A stretch of DNA of 64,000 nucleotides from Herpetosiphon geysericola (GTDB taxonomy: Bacteria > Chloroflexota > Chloroflexia > Chloroflexales > Herpetosiphonaceae), in contig NZ_LGKP01000021.1 of assembly GCF_001306135.1 (NCBI RefSeq), positions 62,001-126,000 on the forward strand, given 5' to 3'. The position numbers were made by a program, and so were the translations under genes. Shown here piece after piece: positions 25,689 to 34,083 of this stretch (position 1 is its first letter; each line of letters begins with the position of its first letter). The notes under the pieces are model-generated. The model searched no databases. It was given only the letters and a program-made list of their open reading frames with translations, and had not been told where the DNA came from.

Positions 25689-26069
25689 TCAATCGAGCGG
25701 CGCAAATAAATCAACTAAATTTCCATCGGGATCAAGCACAACTGCATAACGCTGACCCCAAAATGCATCCCATGGCTCTTTGGAGCCAGCATAGCCTGCT
25801 GCCAAAATCTTAGCATAGAGTTCGTCAACTGCTGCAGGGCTGGCACATTTGAACGCCATGTTCATGCGATGGCCACGTGGTTCTTCCCAATGCTCGTACA
25901 AACTCTTGATCAAGCTTTGGCTATCCCAGGCCAAGCGCATACCGTTGGGCAAGGTTGTTTCGACATGATCTTCGCCGCCAGAATCGCTTGGTAAATCCAA
26001 ATCGAACAAGCGATAAAAATTCAGAGCCTTGTCCATGTCGGCAACCACAATCCCAATCATATCAAACAT
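25689..26069 (-). CDS. VOC/glyoxalase-fold protein
   Basis: 126 aa from ATG 26069, which has AGGAGG at optimal spacing; the longer frame to 26150 is not needed. Its beginning MFDMIGIVVADMDKALNFYR and end YAVVLDPDGNLVDLFAPL are typical of a VOC-superfamily (glyoxalase/bleomycin-resistance) monomer. Metal-ligand residues can be assigned only tentatively (Glu in DHVETTLP, His in RGHRMNMAF). Substrate unknown. It lies immediately before a CxxC protein gene on the same strand, with 9 nt between. Confidence 0.8.
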   Translation of the reverse strand: MFDMIGIVVADMDKALNFYRLFDLDLPSDSGGEDHVETTLPNGMRLAWDSQSLIKSLYEHWEEPRGHRMNMAFKCASPAAVDELYAKILAAGYAGSKEPWDAFWGQRYAVVLDPDGNLVDLFAPLD

Positions 26070-26438
26070 TGGCTTCCTCCTGTAAATACAAACACATGTG
26101 CTATTATACAACTTAAATAGCTTGGTTTGCCAACCCTTGCCCAGCCTCATCGATTGAGTTTTGCATTAATCAACTCCAAAAAGCATAGTACTTTGGCTGT
26201 ATTATTCTAGCCTAGTTGGCATTTTAAATTGATGCCAAAACAGCTATAGATTTTTTGAATTAAGCAAAAATAATGCCTAAATTATTGCCAATGGTCATAG
26301 CATTATGCTAGTACCACCAGATTAGATATTTGATTGAGAGCATAAAGTACTAGCTAATTAATTGTTTATTGTCTTTAATCAGCGCATAATTACTACCAAG
26401 ATTTTGCCTCATTCGGTTTCTTGGGAAGGATTATGCTC
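26070..26438. other. AT-rich spacer without repeats
   Basis: About 370 nt between divergent genes, much more AT-rich than its surroundings and free of the microrepeats that fill most other spacers. I see no clear gene or hairpin. It presumably holds the divergent promoters. Confidence 0.5.
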
Positions 26439-27827
26439 ATGCAGCGGATAAAAATCGTGCCACTCATTATTATTTTTTTGCAATTCTATGCAGTTAATCC
26501 TATTGCTGCCAGAAATCGAACTTTATTGCAATTAAATATCGCCAATGAGCAACTTGATAGCGATAGCGATAGCCTAATCAATACTTGGGAAATTCAACAT
26601 CAACTTAACCCCTACAGCGCCCTTGGCCCCGATGGCGCAGCAGGCGACCCCGATAACGATGGCTTGAGCAATGCAGCTGAGCAGCTTCACACCAGCAATC
26701 CGCGTAATCCCGATAGCGATGCTGATGGGATGGGCGATGGCTGGGAAGTTGGCTATGCGCTGAATCCAACCAGCGCTCATGGCGACGATGGCGCGACTGG
26801 CGATCCTGACCGCGATAATTTGACCAACCAAGAAGAAGGCTTCAGCACGACAAATCCTCGCAATGCAGATACTGATAGCGATAGCTTGCGCGATGGCTGG
26901 GAGGTTGATCATCAATTGTCGCCGATTAATGCGACTGGCTATCACGGCAGCGCTGGCGACCCTGATACCGACCAACTCAGCAATGGGCAAGAGCAAACTG
27001 CCGCGACCAACCCGCGCAATCCCGATAGCGATCGCGATGGCTTGCCTGATGGCTTAGAAATCGAGCATGGCACAAATCCCTTGGATTGCGAGCTTGATGC
27101 AGATACTGATGGCTTGGAGAATCAGCAGGAATTGGCATTAGCAACCAATCCATTTAGCGCTGACAGCGATGCTGATGGTTTGCCCGATGGCTGGGAAGTG
27201 GCGCAGCAACTCAATCCGCTCAGTAGCGCAGGCTTGCATGGCGCAAATGGCGATGGTGATGCTGATGGCTTGCTACAACTTCACGAATATCAACACCAAA
27301 CCAACCCACATCAGGCCGACAGCGATGGCGATGGTTTGGGCGATGGCTGGGAAGTGCGCTACAACTTGAATCCATTGAGTGCGCTTGCGAATGATGGCGC
27401 GCAGGCCGACCCTGATGGCGATTCATTGAACAATGTGGCTGAGCAAGGTTTTGCCACCAACCCGCGTAGCGCCGATAGCGATGGCGACCAATTGCCCGAT
27501 GCTTGGGAACTGCAACAACAGCTTGATCCATTGCGAGCTAGTGCCGAATTTGGCACAGACGGCGATCCTGATACCGATGGCTTGAACAATCTGGCTGAAT
27601 ATCGCAATAGCACCAATCCATTGCTTGCCGATTGTGATGCTGATGGCATGCCCGATGGTTGGGAAGTGCGCTATCTGCTTGACCCGCTTGATGCATTTGG
27701 TTTGAATGGTGCGGCGGGCGATCCTGATGCTGATGGCTTGAGCAACGTGGTTGAATTTCAACGCCAAACCAATCCGTTGCAGGCCAGCTACCTCGTGATG
27801 TTGCCACTTGCCCAACATTCGTACTAA
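26439..27827 (+). CDS. Secreted protein made of eight calcium-binding-type repeats
   Basis: 462 aa from ATG 26439 (AAGGA 8 nt upstream); ATG 26433 and TTG 26421 are in frame. A signal peptide (RIKIVPLIIIFLQFYAV, cut near AA-RN) is followed from residue 40 by eight units of 52 aa (the fourth is 46). Each unit has D-x-D-x-D-x-L-x-DGWE, LNP, GDPDxDGLSN and TNPR-type ends, matching thrombospondin type 3/EF-like Asp loops that bind calcium. Four to six Asp per loop are kept in all units. The C-terminus ends in a short YLVMLPLAQHSY tail, perhaps an export or sorting tag. It is likely a surface or adhesion protein. Confidence 0.85.
   Translation: MQRIKIVPLIIIFLQFYAVNPIAARNRTLLQLNIANEQLDSDSDSLINTWEIQHQLNPYSALGPDGAAGDPDNDGLSNAAEQLHTSNPRNPDSDADGMGDGWEVGYALNPTSAHGDDGATGDPDRDNLTNQEEGFSTTNPRNADTDSDSLRDGWEVDHQLSPINATGYHGSAGDPDTDQLSNGQEQTAATNPRNPDSDRDGLPDGLEIEHGTNPLDCELDADTDGLENQQELALATNPFSADSDADGLPDGWEVAQQLNPLSSAGLHGANGDGDADGLLQLHEYQHQTNPHQADSDGDGLGDGWEVRYNLNPLSALANDGAQADPDGDSLNNVAEQGFATNPRSADSDGDQLPDAWELQQQLDPLRASAEFGTDGDPDTDGLNNLAEYRNSTNPLLADCDADGMPDGWEVRYLLDPLDAFGLNGAAGDPDADGLSNVVEFQRQTNPLQASYLVMLPLAQHSY
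26556..27785 (+). repeat. Eight in-frame coding repeats of about 156 nt
   Basis: Each DNA unit encodes one 52-residue calcium-binding-type repeat; the fourth lacks six codons. The units differ at many synonymous positions, so they are old rather than recently copied. Confidence 0.85.
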
Positions 27828-27855
27828 CCTAGGTGCAGATTTGGCCCAAATAATG

Positions 27856-27894
27856 GCGCTAGGCCTAGTGAAATTGCTAGGTCTAGCGCTATTT
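27856..27894 (+). terminator. Terminator after the repeat protein gene
   Basis: GCGCTAGGCCTAG and CTAGGTCTAGCGC arms (13 bp with one G-T pair) then TATTT. The U-run is weak. Confidence 0.65.
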
Positions 27895-27959
27895 AAACTT
27901 GGTATAATGGCCCAACATTGTTGTTTGAAACCTGACTCAATCATAGGAGTAGAGCATCC

Positions 27960-29159
27960 ATGCGCGTCTTGATGTTGGCTTGGGAATATCCACCGCATAT
28001 TGTTGGCGGTATGGGCAAGCACATTGCCGAATTGGTTCCGGTGCTTGATGCAGCGGGAATCGAAGTGCATGTGTTAACGCCATGGCTGCGCGGCGGCCAA
28101 CAACACGAGCGTTTTGGCATGCACAGCCATATTTGGCGGGTTCAGCCTCCAGCTATGCCCGATTATGGCTTTGTTTCGTTTACTCAAGAAACCAACCGCT
28201 ATCTTGAGCGCTTTGCCGCCGATTTGGGCAAAACCCATGGCCCTTTCGATTTGATTCATGGTCACGATTGGCTAACGAGTTATTGTAGCGTGGCCTTGAA
28301 ATATGCCTGGCATACCCCGTTGATCACCACGATTCACGCGACTGAGCGTGGGCGCGGGCGCGGCTCGCTGGGCGGCGATCATGCCAAAACAATCAATGGC
28401 TTGGAATGGTGGTTGGCTCACGAAAGCTGGCGGGTGATTGTCTGTAGCGATTTTATGGCCAACCAACTGAATCAGTTTTTTGGCACGCCCTTCGATAAAC
28501 TTGATGTGATTGCCAATGGAGTGAATGTGCCAACCATCGAATGGCCGAGCCAAGAACGCCAGCAATTTCGCCAAAAATATGCCGCCGAAAACGAAAAAAT
28601 TGTGTTTAGTATTGCTCGTATGGTCTACGAAAAAGGCATTCAAGTCTTGGTTGAGGCCATTCCCCATGTTTTGGCGCAACGTCGCGACGTAAAATTCGTA
28701 ATTGCAGGTATGGGGCCGTTAGCTGAACAATTGCGCAACCGTAGCCATGAACTGGGCATTGATAACCATGTGTATTGGACGGGCTTCGTGACCGATCAAG
28801 ACCGCAATTATCTCTACAACGTTGCTGATGTCGCGACCTTTCCCAGCATTTATGAACCATTTGGGATTGTGGCTTTGGAAGCGATGGCTGCCCATTGCCC
28901 AGTGATTGTTGCGGATACAGGCGGCTTGCACGAAGTTGTGCAAAACCACGAAACTGGCTTGACGATCTATCCCGATAATCCAGAATCGTTGGCTTGGGGC
29001 ATTTTGCACACCCTTGCCCACCCCGAATGGACGAAGCAGCGGGTTGACCATGCCTTCCAAACTGTTGTCGATATTTATAATTGGCCATTAATTGCCAGCC
29101 AAACCCAAGCAGTCTATCAGCGAGTTTGCGACGAGCGTGCAGTTAGTATGTGGGGATGA
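27960..29159 (+). CDS. GT4-family glycosyltransferase (glycogen-synthase-like)
   Basis: 399 aa. The N-terminus MRVLMLAWEYPPHIVGGMGKH carries the GGxG-type loop of starch/glycogen synthase-like enzymes; the C-terminal Rossmann domain contains SIYEPFGIVALEAMA, the E-x7-E motif of GT4/GT5 retaining enzymes. The N-terminal half also has DLIHGHDWLT. AGGAG precedes the ATG. It is the first of a five-gene run on the plus strand, but sugar donor and acceptor are unknown. Confidence 0.85.
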   Translation: MRVLMLAWEYPPHIVGGMGKHIAELVPVLDAAGIEVHVLTPWLRGGQQHERFGMHSHIWRVQPPAMPDYGFVSFTQETNRYLERFAADLGKTHGPFDLIHGHDWLTSYCSVALKYAWHTPLITTIHATERGRGRGSLGGDHAKTINGLEWWLAHESWRVIVCSDFMANQLNQFFGTPFDKLDVIANGVNVPTIEWPSQERQQFRQKYAAENEKIVFSIARMVYEKGIQVLVEAIPHVLAQRRDVKFVIAGMGPLAEQLRNRSHELGIDNHVYWTGFVTDQDRNYLYNVADVATFPSIYEPFGIVALEAMAAHCPVIVADTGGLHEVVQNHETGLTIYPDNPESLAWGILHTLAHPEWTKQRVDHAFQTVVDIYNWPLIASQTQAVYQRVCDERAVSMWG

Positions 29160-29163
29160 TTCT

Positions 29164-30624
29164 ATGAGTACAGAAGCGTTTCAGGCTGGGGTTGCAGCCC
29201 TGAAAAGTGGCAATAAAGCCCTAGCCCGCCAACATTTGATGCAGGTTGTTGAACAAGACGAAAATAATGAACAGGCCTGGCTGTATTTGGCAGGAGCCTT
29301 GGACGATCCACAGGAAATGCGGATTAGCTTGGAAAATGCGCTGCACATTAATCCGCAAAGCAGCCGTGCCAAACAAGGCCTTGAATGGCTGCGCAAGCAA
29401 CATCCAGCTCTATTTGTTGAGCAAACTCCAGCAGTGCCTGAAGCAGCCTCAGCCGCGCCAGCTGCACCAGCTACGCCGCCAGCACCAGCCTACACTGGGG
29501 CAACCTTGGCCTTGGCTGATATTCCGCTCGCCGCCAATCCAATTCCTGATCAGCCAAGTGCGTCAGGGCCAGCGCCTGGTATGCAACCGCCAATTGTTGC
29601 CCAAGCAAACCCAGTCGCATTCGGCCAAGTTGCCCCGCCAAGTATAGGCGAAGTGCCCGATATTTTGCCCTGCCCACGCTGTGGCGCGCAAACCCGCTAT
29701 GTTGAGCAGCGCTGCCGTCAATGTGGCATGAACCTAACGATCAAGACAGATCGCCAAACTCAATCCAAAGCACCGCTGATGGTTGCAGGTGTGCTGACGA
29801 TTCTGCCTGCGATTGGCTGGCTTATTTCGGCCTTAGGGCTGTTTCTGTTGGTATCGATGGCTTGGGGCGAATTAAAAAAAGAAATGGTTGCGGGAATCCC
29901 AGAAGATCGCCGGGCTGCCTTTATAGAAGCCAATCAAGAGCAAATTGATATGGTTTTTGATCGATTTGTAATGCCCATATTAAACGTCGGCGCTCTCTGG
30001 CTGCTGGTGGGAGTTATCGGGATTGTCGTCTCGATCGCCTTGTTTAAACGAACTAAGTTTGGCTATTTTGGCACGCTGATCTACAACTTATTCTTTTTTG
30101 TTGTTTGGGGATTCTTAGCGATCGTTTTTGCACGCCAAAGCAGTGCCATGGAGGCGACTTTTGCTCAGTTTAGTCAATCATCCCAAGGTGCTGGCTCTTC
30201 AATGCCTATCAATTTCGATGCACTGATTAGTGCGGCAAAATTAATCATTCAAACCGTTTATTTTACCGCAGCCTATTACTTCGTTACGCTTATCATTTTA
30301 ATTTTCGCTTGGCGCTCACTCTCGCAGAAGGCTGTGCGTTTTGTGCCCCAATTCGAAGAATTGGCCGACGGCAATGGCCACTTCAATCGCGGAGTTGTCT
30401 ATCAAAAGCGTGGGATGTGGTATCTTTCTATGCTAGAGTGGGAACGAGCAGTCAAGCTCAACCCACGTGATTCGACCTATCGCCATGCGCTTGGCTTGAT
30501 TTATGAGCAGATGAAGCGGCCTGCTGATGCCTTACAGCAATTTGAGCAAGCCCTCACCGAAGATCCCAATAATCTCCGGATTAGCCAAGATCGGGATCGC
30601 TTGGTGCAAACATTGCGAGCCTAG
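29164..30624 (+). CDS. Membrane protein with zinc ribbon and TPR-like repeats
   Basis: 486 aa from ATG 29164, only 4 nt after the previous stop. Layout: TPR-like helices at residues 5-75 (FQAGVAALKSGNKALARQHL), an Ala/Pro-rich linker (about 85-160), a zinc ribbon near 175-195 (CPRC ... CRQC), four membrane helices between about 205 and 385, and a C-terminal TPR pair (from about 400: GNGHFNRGVVYQKRG, ALGLIYEQMKRPADALQQFEQAL). It seems to be a membrane scaffold. It is in the same run as aroC and tyrA; no direct link to aromatic synthesis is evident. Confidence 0.75.
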   Translation: MSTEAFQAGVAALKSGNKALARQHLMQVVEQDENNEQAWLYLAGALDDPQEMRISLENALHINPQSSRAKQGLEWLRKQHPALFVEQTPAVPEAASAAPAAPATPPAPAYTGATLALADIPLAANPIPDQPSASGPAPGMQPPIVAQANPVAFGQVAPPSIGEVPDILPCPRCGAQTRYVEQRCRQCGMNLTIKTDRQTQSKAPLMVAGVLTILPAIGWLISALGLFLLVSMAWGELKKEMVAGIPEDRRAAFIEANQEQIDMVFDRFVMPILNVGALWLLVGVIGIVVSIALFKRTKFGYFGTLIYNLFFFVVWGFLAIVFARQSSAMEATFAQFSQSSQGAGSSMPINFDALISAAKLIIQTVYFTAAYYFVTLIILIFAWRSLSQKAVRFVPQFEELADGNGHFNRGVVYQKRGMWYLSMLEWERAVKLNPRDSTYRHALGLIYEQMKRPADALQQFEQALTEDPNNLRISQDRDRLVQTLRA

Positions 30625-30657
30625 CGTGATCCATGGCTTGTTATAAGCGAGGCCCGC

Positions 30658-31728
30658 ATGCCCGGAAATAGTTTTGGCCGTTTGTTCCGCATTTCCACCT
30701 GGGGTGAATCCCATGGCGTTGGCTTAGGTGTGGTCATCGACGGCTGCCCTGCTGGCCTAGAGCTTGATCTCGCCGCGATTCAGGCCCAATTGGATCGCCG
30801 CCGAGTGGGCCAAAGCCGCATGACGTCAGCCCGCCGCGAGCCTGATGAAGTCGAGATTTTATCGGGCATTTTCGAGGGCCGCACCACTGGCACGGCCTTG
30901 GCAATGCTGATTCGCAACACCAACGCCCGCTCCAGCGATTACGATGCGATTAAGCATTTGTATCGGCCTGGCCACGCCGACCACAGCTACGATGCCAAAT
31001 ATGGCTTTCGCGATTATCGTGGTGGTGGCCGTTCAAGTGCCCGCGAAACTGCGGCACGGGTTGCTGCTGGCGCAGTGGCGCGCCAAATTTTGGCCACAAT
31101 GGGCATTAGCTTGGTAGCCTATACCCTTAGTTTAGGCCAGATCAAAGCCCAAATCATCGATGAAAATGAAATTGAAAACAATATTATGCGCTGCCCCGAC
31201 CCAGATGTTGCCGAGCAAATGATTGCCTATGTCGACCAAGCCCGCCGCGATTTGGATTCGCTGGGCGGCGTGGTTGAAGTCAAGGCGCGCGGCGTTCCCG
31301 CTGGGCTGGGCGAGCCAGTCTTCGATAAACTTGATGCGCTGATTGGCCACGCGATGTTTAGCATTCCTGCGGTCAAAGCTGTGGAAATTGGCTCAGGCAT
31401 CGAGGCTGGCAACGCCCGTGGCTCGCAAAATAATGACCCATTTATCCAGCGCGCCGATGGCAGCATTGGCACCAGCAGCAACCATGCTGGCGGCATTTTG
31501 GGTGGCATCAGCAGCAGCGAGGAAATTGTGGTGCGCCTGACGGCCAAGCCACCAGCTTCAATCGCCCAAGCCCAAACCACGGTTGATCAAGCTGGCGAGC
31601 CAGCGACGATTGTCGTCAAGGGCCGCCATGATCCAACCGTTTTGCCGCGTTTGGTGCCAGTTGCCGAGGCAATGTTGGCGTTGGTGCTGGTCGATTGTAT
31701 TTTGCAGCAACGCGCCGCTCGATTGTAG
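30658..31728 (+). CDS. aroC: Chorismate synthase
   Basis: 356 aa. Family signatures: [11 protein letters not shown] at the N-terminus, [24 protein letters not shown]-type FMN/EPSP contact residues, and the central [20 protein letters not shown]. It turns EPSP into chorismate, with reduced FMN. It lies between the TPR membrane protein and another membrane protein; tyrA follows two genes on, so the shikimate end-steps are partly clustered. Confidence 0.97.
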   Translation: MPGNSFGRLFRISTWGESHGVGLGVVIDGCPAGLELDLAAIQAQLDRRRVGQSRMTSARREPDEVEILSGIFEGRTTGTALAMLIRNTNARSSDYDAIKHLYRPGHADHSYDAKYGFRDYRGGGRSSARETAARVAAGAVARQILATMGISLVAYTLSLGQIKAQIIDENEIENNIMRCPDPDVAEQMIAYVDQARRDLDSLGGVVEVKARGVPAGLGEPVFDKLDALIGHAMFSIPAVKAVEIGSGIEAGNARGSQNNDPFIQRADGSIGTSSNHAGGILGGISSSEEIVVRLTAKPPASIAQAQTTVDQAGEPATIVVKGRHDPTVLPRLVPVAEAMLALVLVDCILQQRAARL

Positions 31729-31734
31729 GCCCGA

Positions 31735-32757
31735 ATGACAGATCAGCCGCCAGCATCCAACCACGCCAGCGATCATGAGGCAGCCGAGCCACGCCGGAGC
31801 AGCTCGGCGCCGCCTCAATTGCGCTCAGCGATCAGTCGCGCATTATCGCGCCGCAAAGCCGAATTGCAAAGCCAAACCAGCCCTGAACAGATGCCAAGCG
31901 ATCCTGCTGTGGAGCCAAGCGATGTTGCCGAACCAATAGCGCCAAATCCCATGCGCCAAGAGCGCTATCGGGTGGCTGCCAGCCGCGCCATCAGCCGCCA
32001 ACGCCCAAGCAGCGAAGCGCAGCAGCCAGCCAATTCGCCAACCAGCCGTGGCCGTGATCGTACTCGCACCCGCTTGCGACCACCAACCTTGCCCAACCAA
32101 CCGTTGCCAAAGCTGCCTGCCGAGCAACCAGTGCGGCGCGAATTACCGCCAGCAGTCGTTGCAGCCTTGCAACCAGAGAGCCTGCCAGCACCTGAGATAC
32201 AACGACCACCGTTGTGGGTTGCCTTTGTTGCAGGTTTAGGTTGGACGGCCATGTTGGTCTGGATCTTTTTTGGCGGGCTTTCGCCGCAATCTGGTTTATG
32301 GGTTCGCACGTTGTTTGGTATGGCAAGCTTGGGCTTGGGTTTAACCACTTGGTTACCAATCCAATGGGCCTTGCGTTTGCCAGCATTAACCTGGCGGGGC
32401 ACAGTTGGCTGGGCCATAATTTTCTGGGTGCTGGCCTTTGTGCCCGCGCCAACTACCACGATTGCTGCTGGGTTGCCCGATTTACCAATTTATTTGCTGT
32501 TTCTAAGCGGCGTTTTTTTGGCCAGTAATGCCTTGGTTTTGCCGCTGGTCTATGTTTGGGGCATTCGACGCTACCACAATCGGGCGCAGCGTTTCGATGT
32601 GCGCCGTTCGCATCGCCAAGCAGCAGAAGCTGGAATTTTTTGCAGTTTGTGTGTGCTTTTAGCTGCAATGAACATTTTCGAGCCAGTCACAGTGTTATTG
32701 TTAATCGCCATTTTGGTGCTAAGCGAGATGGTTATTTTATCGTTACAGGCCAAATAG
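31735..32757 (+). CDS. Membrane protein with long disordered N-terminus, unknown
   Basis: 340 aa. The first 140 residues are low-complexity, rich in Ala, Pro, Ser, Arg and Gln; two similar segments of the form S-A/R-x-S-R-A-x-S-R-x (SAISRALSRRKAELQ and VAASRAISRQRPSSE) are noteworthy. Residues about 155-340 hold five to six hydrophobic helices. The start is 6 nt after aroC's stop with only a weak ribosome site, indicating coupling. I do not recognise the family. Confidence 0.65.
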   Translation: MTDQPPASNHASDHEAAEPRRSSSAPPQLRSAISRALSRRKAELQSQTSPEQMPSDPAVEPSDVAEPIAPNPMRQERYRVAASRAISRQRPSSEAQQPANSPTSRGRDRTRTRLRPPTLPNQPLPKLPAEQPVRRELPPAVVAALQPESLPAPEIQRPPLWVAFVAGLGWTAMLVWIFFGGLSPQSGLWVRTLFGMASLGLGLTTWLPIQWALRLPALTWRGTVGWAIIFWVLAFVPAPTTTIAAGLPDLPIYLLFLSGVFLASNALVLPLVYVWGIRRYHNRAQRFDVRRSHRQAAEAGIFCSLCVLLAAMNIFEPVTVLLLIAILVLSEMVILSLQAK

Positions 32758-32791
32758 CAGGCTTGATCGCTACAGATGGGGGTTTTGTTCT

Positions 32792-33784
32792 ATGCCACAT
32801 ACCGTTGCAATTCTTGGAACTGGGCTAATTGGCGCGTCGCTGGGTTTGGCGTTGGGCACTGCTGATCCTGAGACCGCTCCACTAGGGCGTTGTCGGGTGA
32901 TTGGCTATGATGGTAGTAGCCAACAATTGCGAATTGCGCGCGGACGGCTGGCGATCGATGATGAGGCCAAAACTGCTGCCGAAGCAGTCAAAGAAGCCGA
33001 TATTGTGGTCTTGGCAACCCCAGTCCAAACCTTGCCAGCCTTGATGCGCGAAATTGCCCCACACTTGCGCTATAAGGCCTTGGTAACCGATGTTTGTAGC
33101 ACCAAAACCAGCGTTTTGCAATGGGCCAAAGAATTTTTGCCCTCCACCGTGAGCTTTGTTGGTGGCCACCCCATGGCTGGCCGCGAGAAGGTTGGCGCCG
33201 AGGCTGCTGAATTAGATTTGTTCAAAGGCGCTGTCTATTGCTTGTGCCCACCAGTTAACGCCACGCCCGAAGCTACCAATTTGGCGACCGCCTTTGTTGA
33301 AACAATCGGGGCCAAGCCCTACTATATCGATCCCGAAGAGCATGATATTTATGTCGCTGGCATCAGCCATTTGCCGTTTTTGCTGGCCGCAGCCCAAACC
33401 GAAGTGGTGACCCGCTCGCCTTCGTGGCGGGAAATGCAGATGATCGCAGCCAGTGGCTTTCGCGATCTGACCCGCTTGGCATCGGGTGATCCAGTGATGC
33501 ATCGCGATATTTGCAGCACCAATCGCAGCGCAATCAAACATTGGGTCAACGAATCAATTCGGGTCTTGGTCGAGATGCGCACCGCACTCGAAGACGACAA
33601 GATGGATGATTTGCAACACATGTTTGAACACGCCAAAACCATGCGCGACCAATGGCTGACATTGCCGCAAAACCAACGTCCAGGCGAAGGCGATCAATTA
33701 GCCGATGCCGAAATTGGCACCAGCATCAGCCAACGCTTGTTTGGCAACCCCGCTGCATTGTTGCGCGGCGGCAAGAAAAAATAG
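32792..33784 (+). CDS. tyrA: Prephenate dehydrogenase
   Basis: 330 aa. NAD(P)-binding VAILGTGLIGASLGLAL at the N-terminus; VTDVCSTKTSVLQW and the family-typical GGHPMAGREKVG around residues 125-135; ISHLPFLLAAA near 190. The helical dimer domain is complete, and no ACT or chorismate mutase domain is fused. It converts prephenate to 4-hydroxyphenylpyruvate for tyrosine. It ends the five-gene run begun with GT4, and tRNA-Trp follows after 78 nt under its own promoter. Confidence 0.92.
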   Translation: MPHTVAILGTGLIGASLGLALGTADPETAPLGRCRVIGYDGSSQQLRIARGRLAIDDEAKTAAEAVKEADIVVLATPVQTLPALMREIAPHLRYKALVTDVCSTKTSVLQWAKEFLPSTVSFVGGHPMAGREKVGAEAAELDLFKGAVYCLCPPVNATPEATNLATAFVETIGAKPYYIDPEEHDIYVAGISHLPFLLAAAQTEVVTRSPSWREMQMIAASGFRDLTRLASGDPVMHRDICSTNRSAIKHWVNESIRVLVEMRTALEDDKMDDLQHMFEHAKTMRDQWLTLPQNQRPGEGDQLADAEIGTSISQRLFGNPAALLRGGKKK

Positions 33785-33801
33785 GCCCAAACATAAAAAA
33801 C

Positions 33802-33830
33802 TTGCTCAATTTACCAAACTATGCTATACT
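33802..33830 (+). promoter_or_regulatory. Promoter of tRNA-Trp
   Basis: TTGCTC, 17-nt spacer, TATACT; 32 nt before the tRNA 5' end. Confidence 0.7.
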
Positions 33831-33862
33831 CCGCAACGTCTGATAAAACAGACAACCAGCGA

Positions 33863-33937
33863 AGGGGTGTAGGCTCAATGGTAAACCGCTGGTCTCCAAA
33901 ACCGGATTTCAGGGTTCGAATCCCTGCGCCCCTGCCA
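33863..33937 (+). tRNA. tRNA-Trp (anticodon CCA)
   Basis: Acceptor AGGGGTG/CGCCCCT, anticodon loop CTCCAAA with anticodon CCA, T-arm GGTTCGAATCC, discriminator G and an encoded CCA end. Confidence 0.97.
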
Positions 33938-33962
33938 AACGCTCCATTACGGAGCGTTTTTT
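33938..33962 (+). terminator. Terminator of tRNA-Trp
   Basis: AACGCTCC-ATTAC-GGAGCGTT then TTTT, starting right after the CCA end. Confidence 0.88.
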
Positions 33963-34083
33963 GTTGCCAGATAGCTAGCTTCAAATCACCCAAATGGCCT
34001 ATAGCACAGATGTTCAAATTCTGGTTGACATGCTATAATTTGCTGGTTGAACTGAGTTTTTGCAGCATGCTTGAGGGTCTACC

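Noticed and set aside
27423-28070. 215-aa minus-strand frame
   Set aside because: Antisense to the Asp-repeat protein and GT4 start; its periodicity merely mirrors the repeats.
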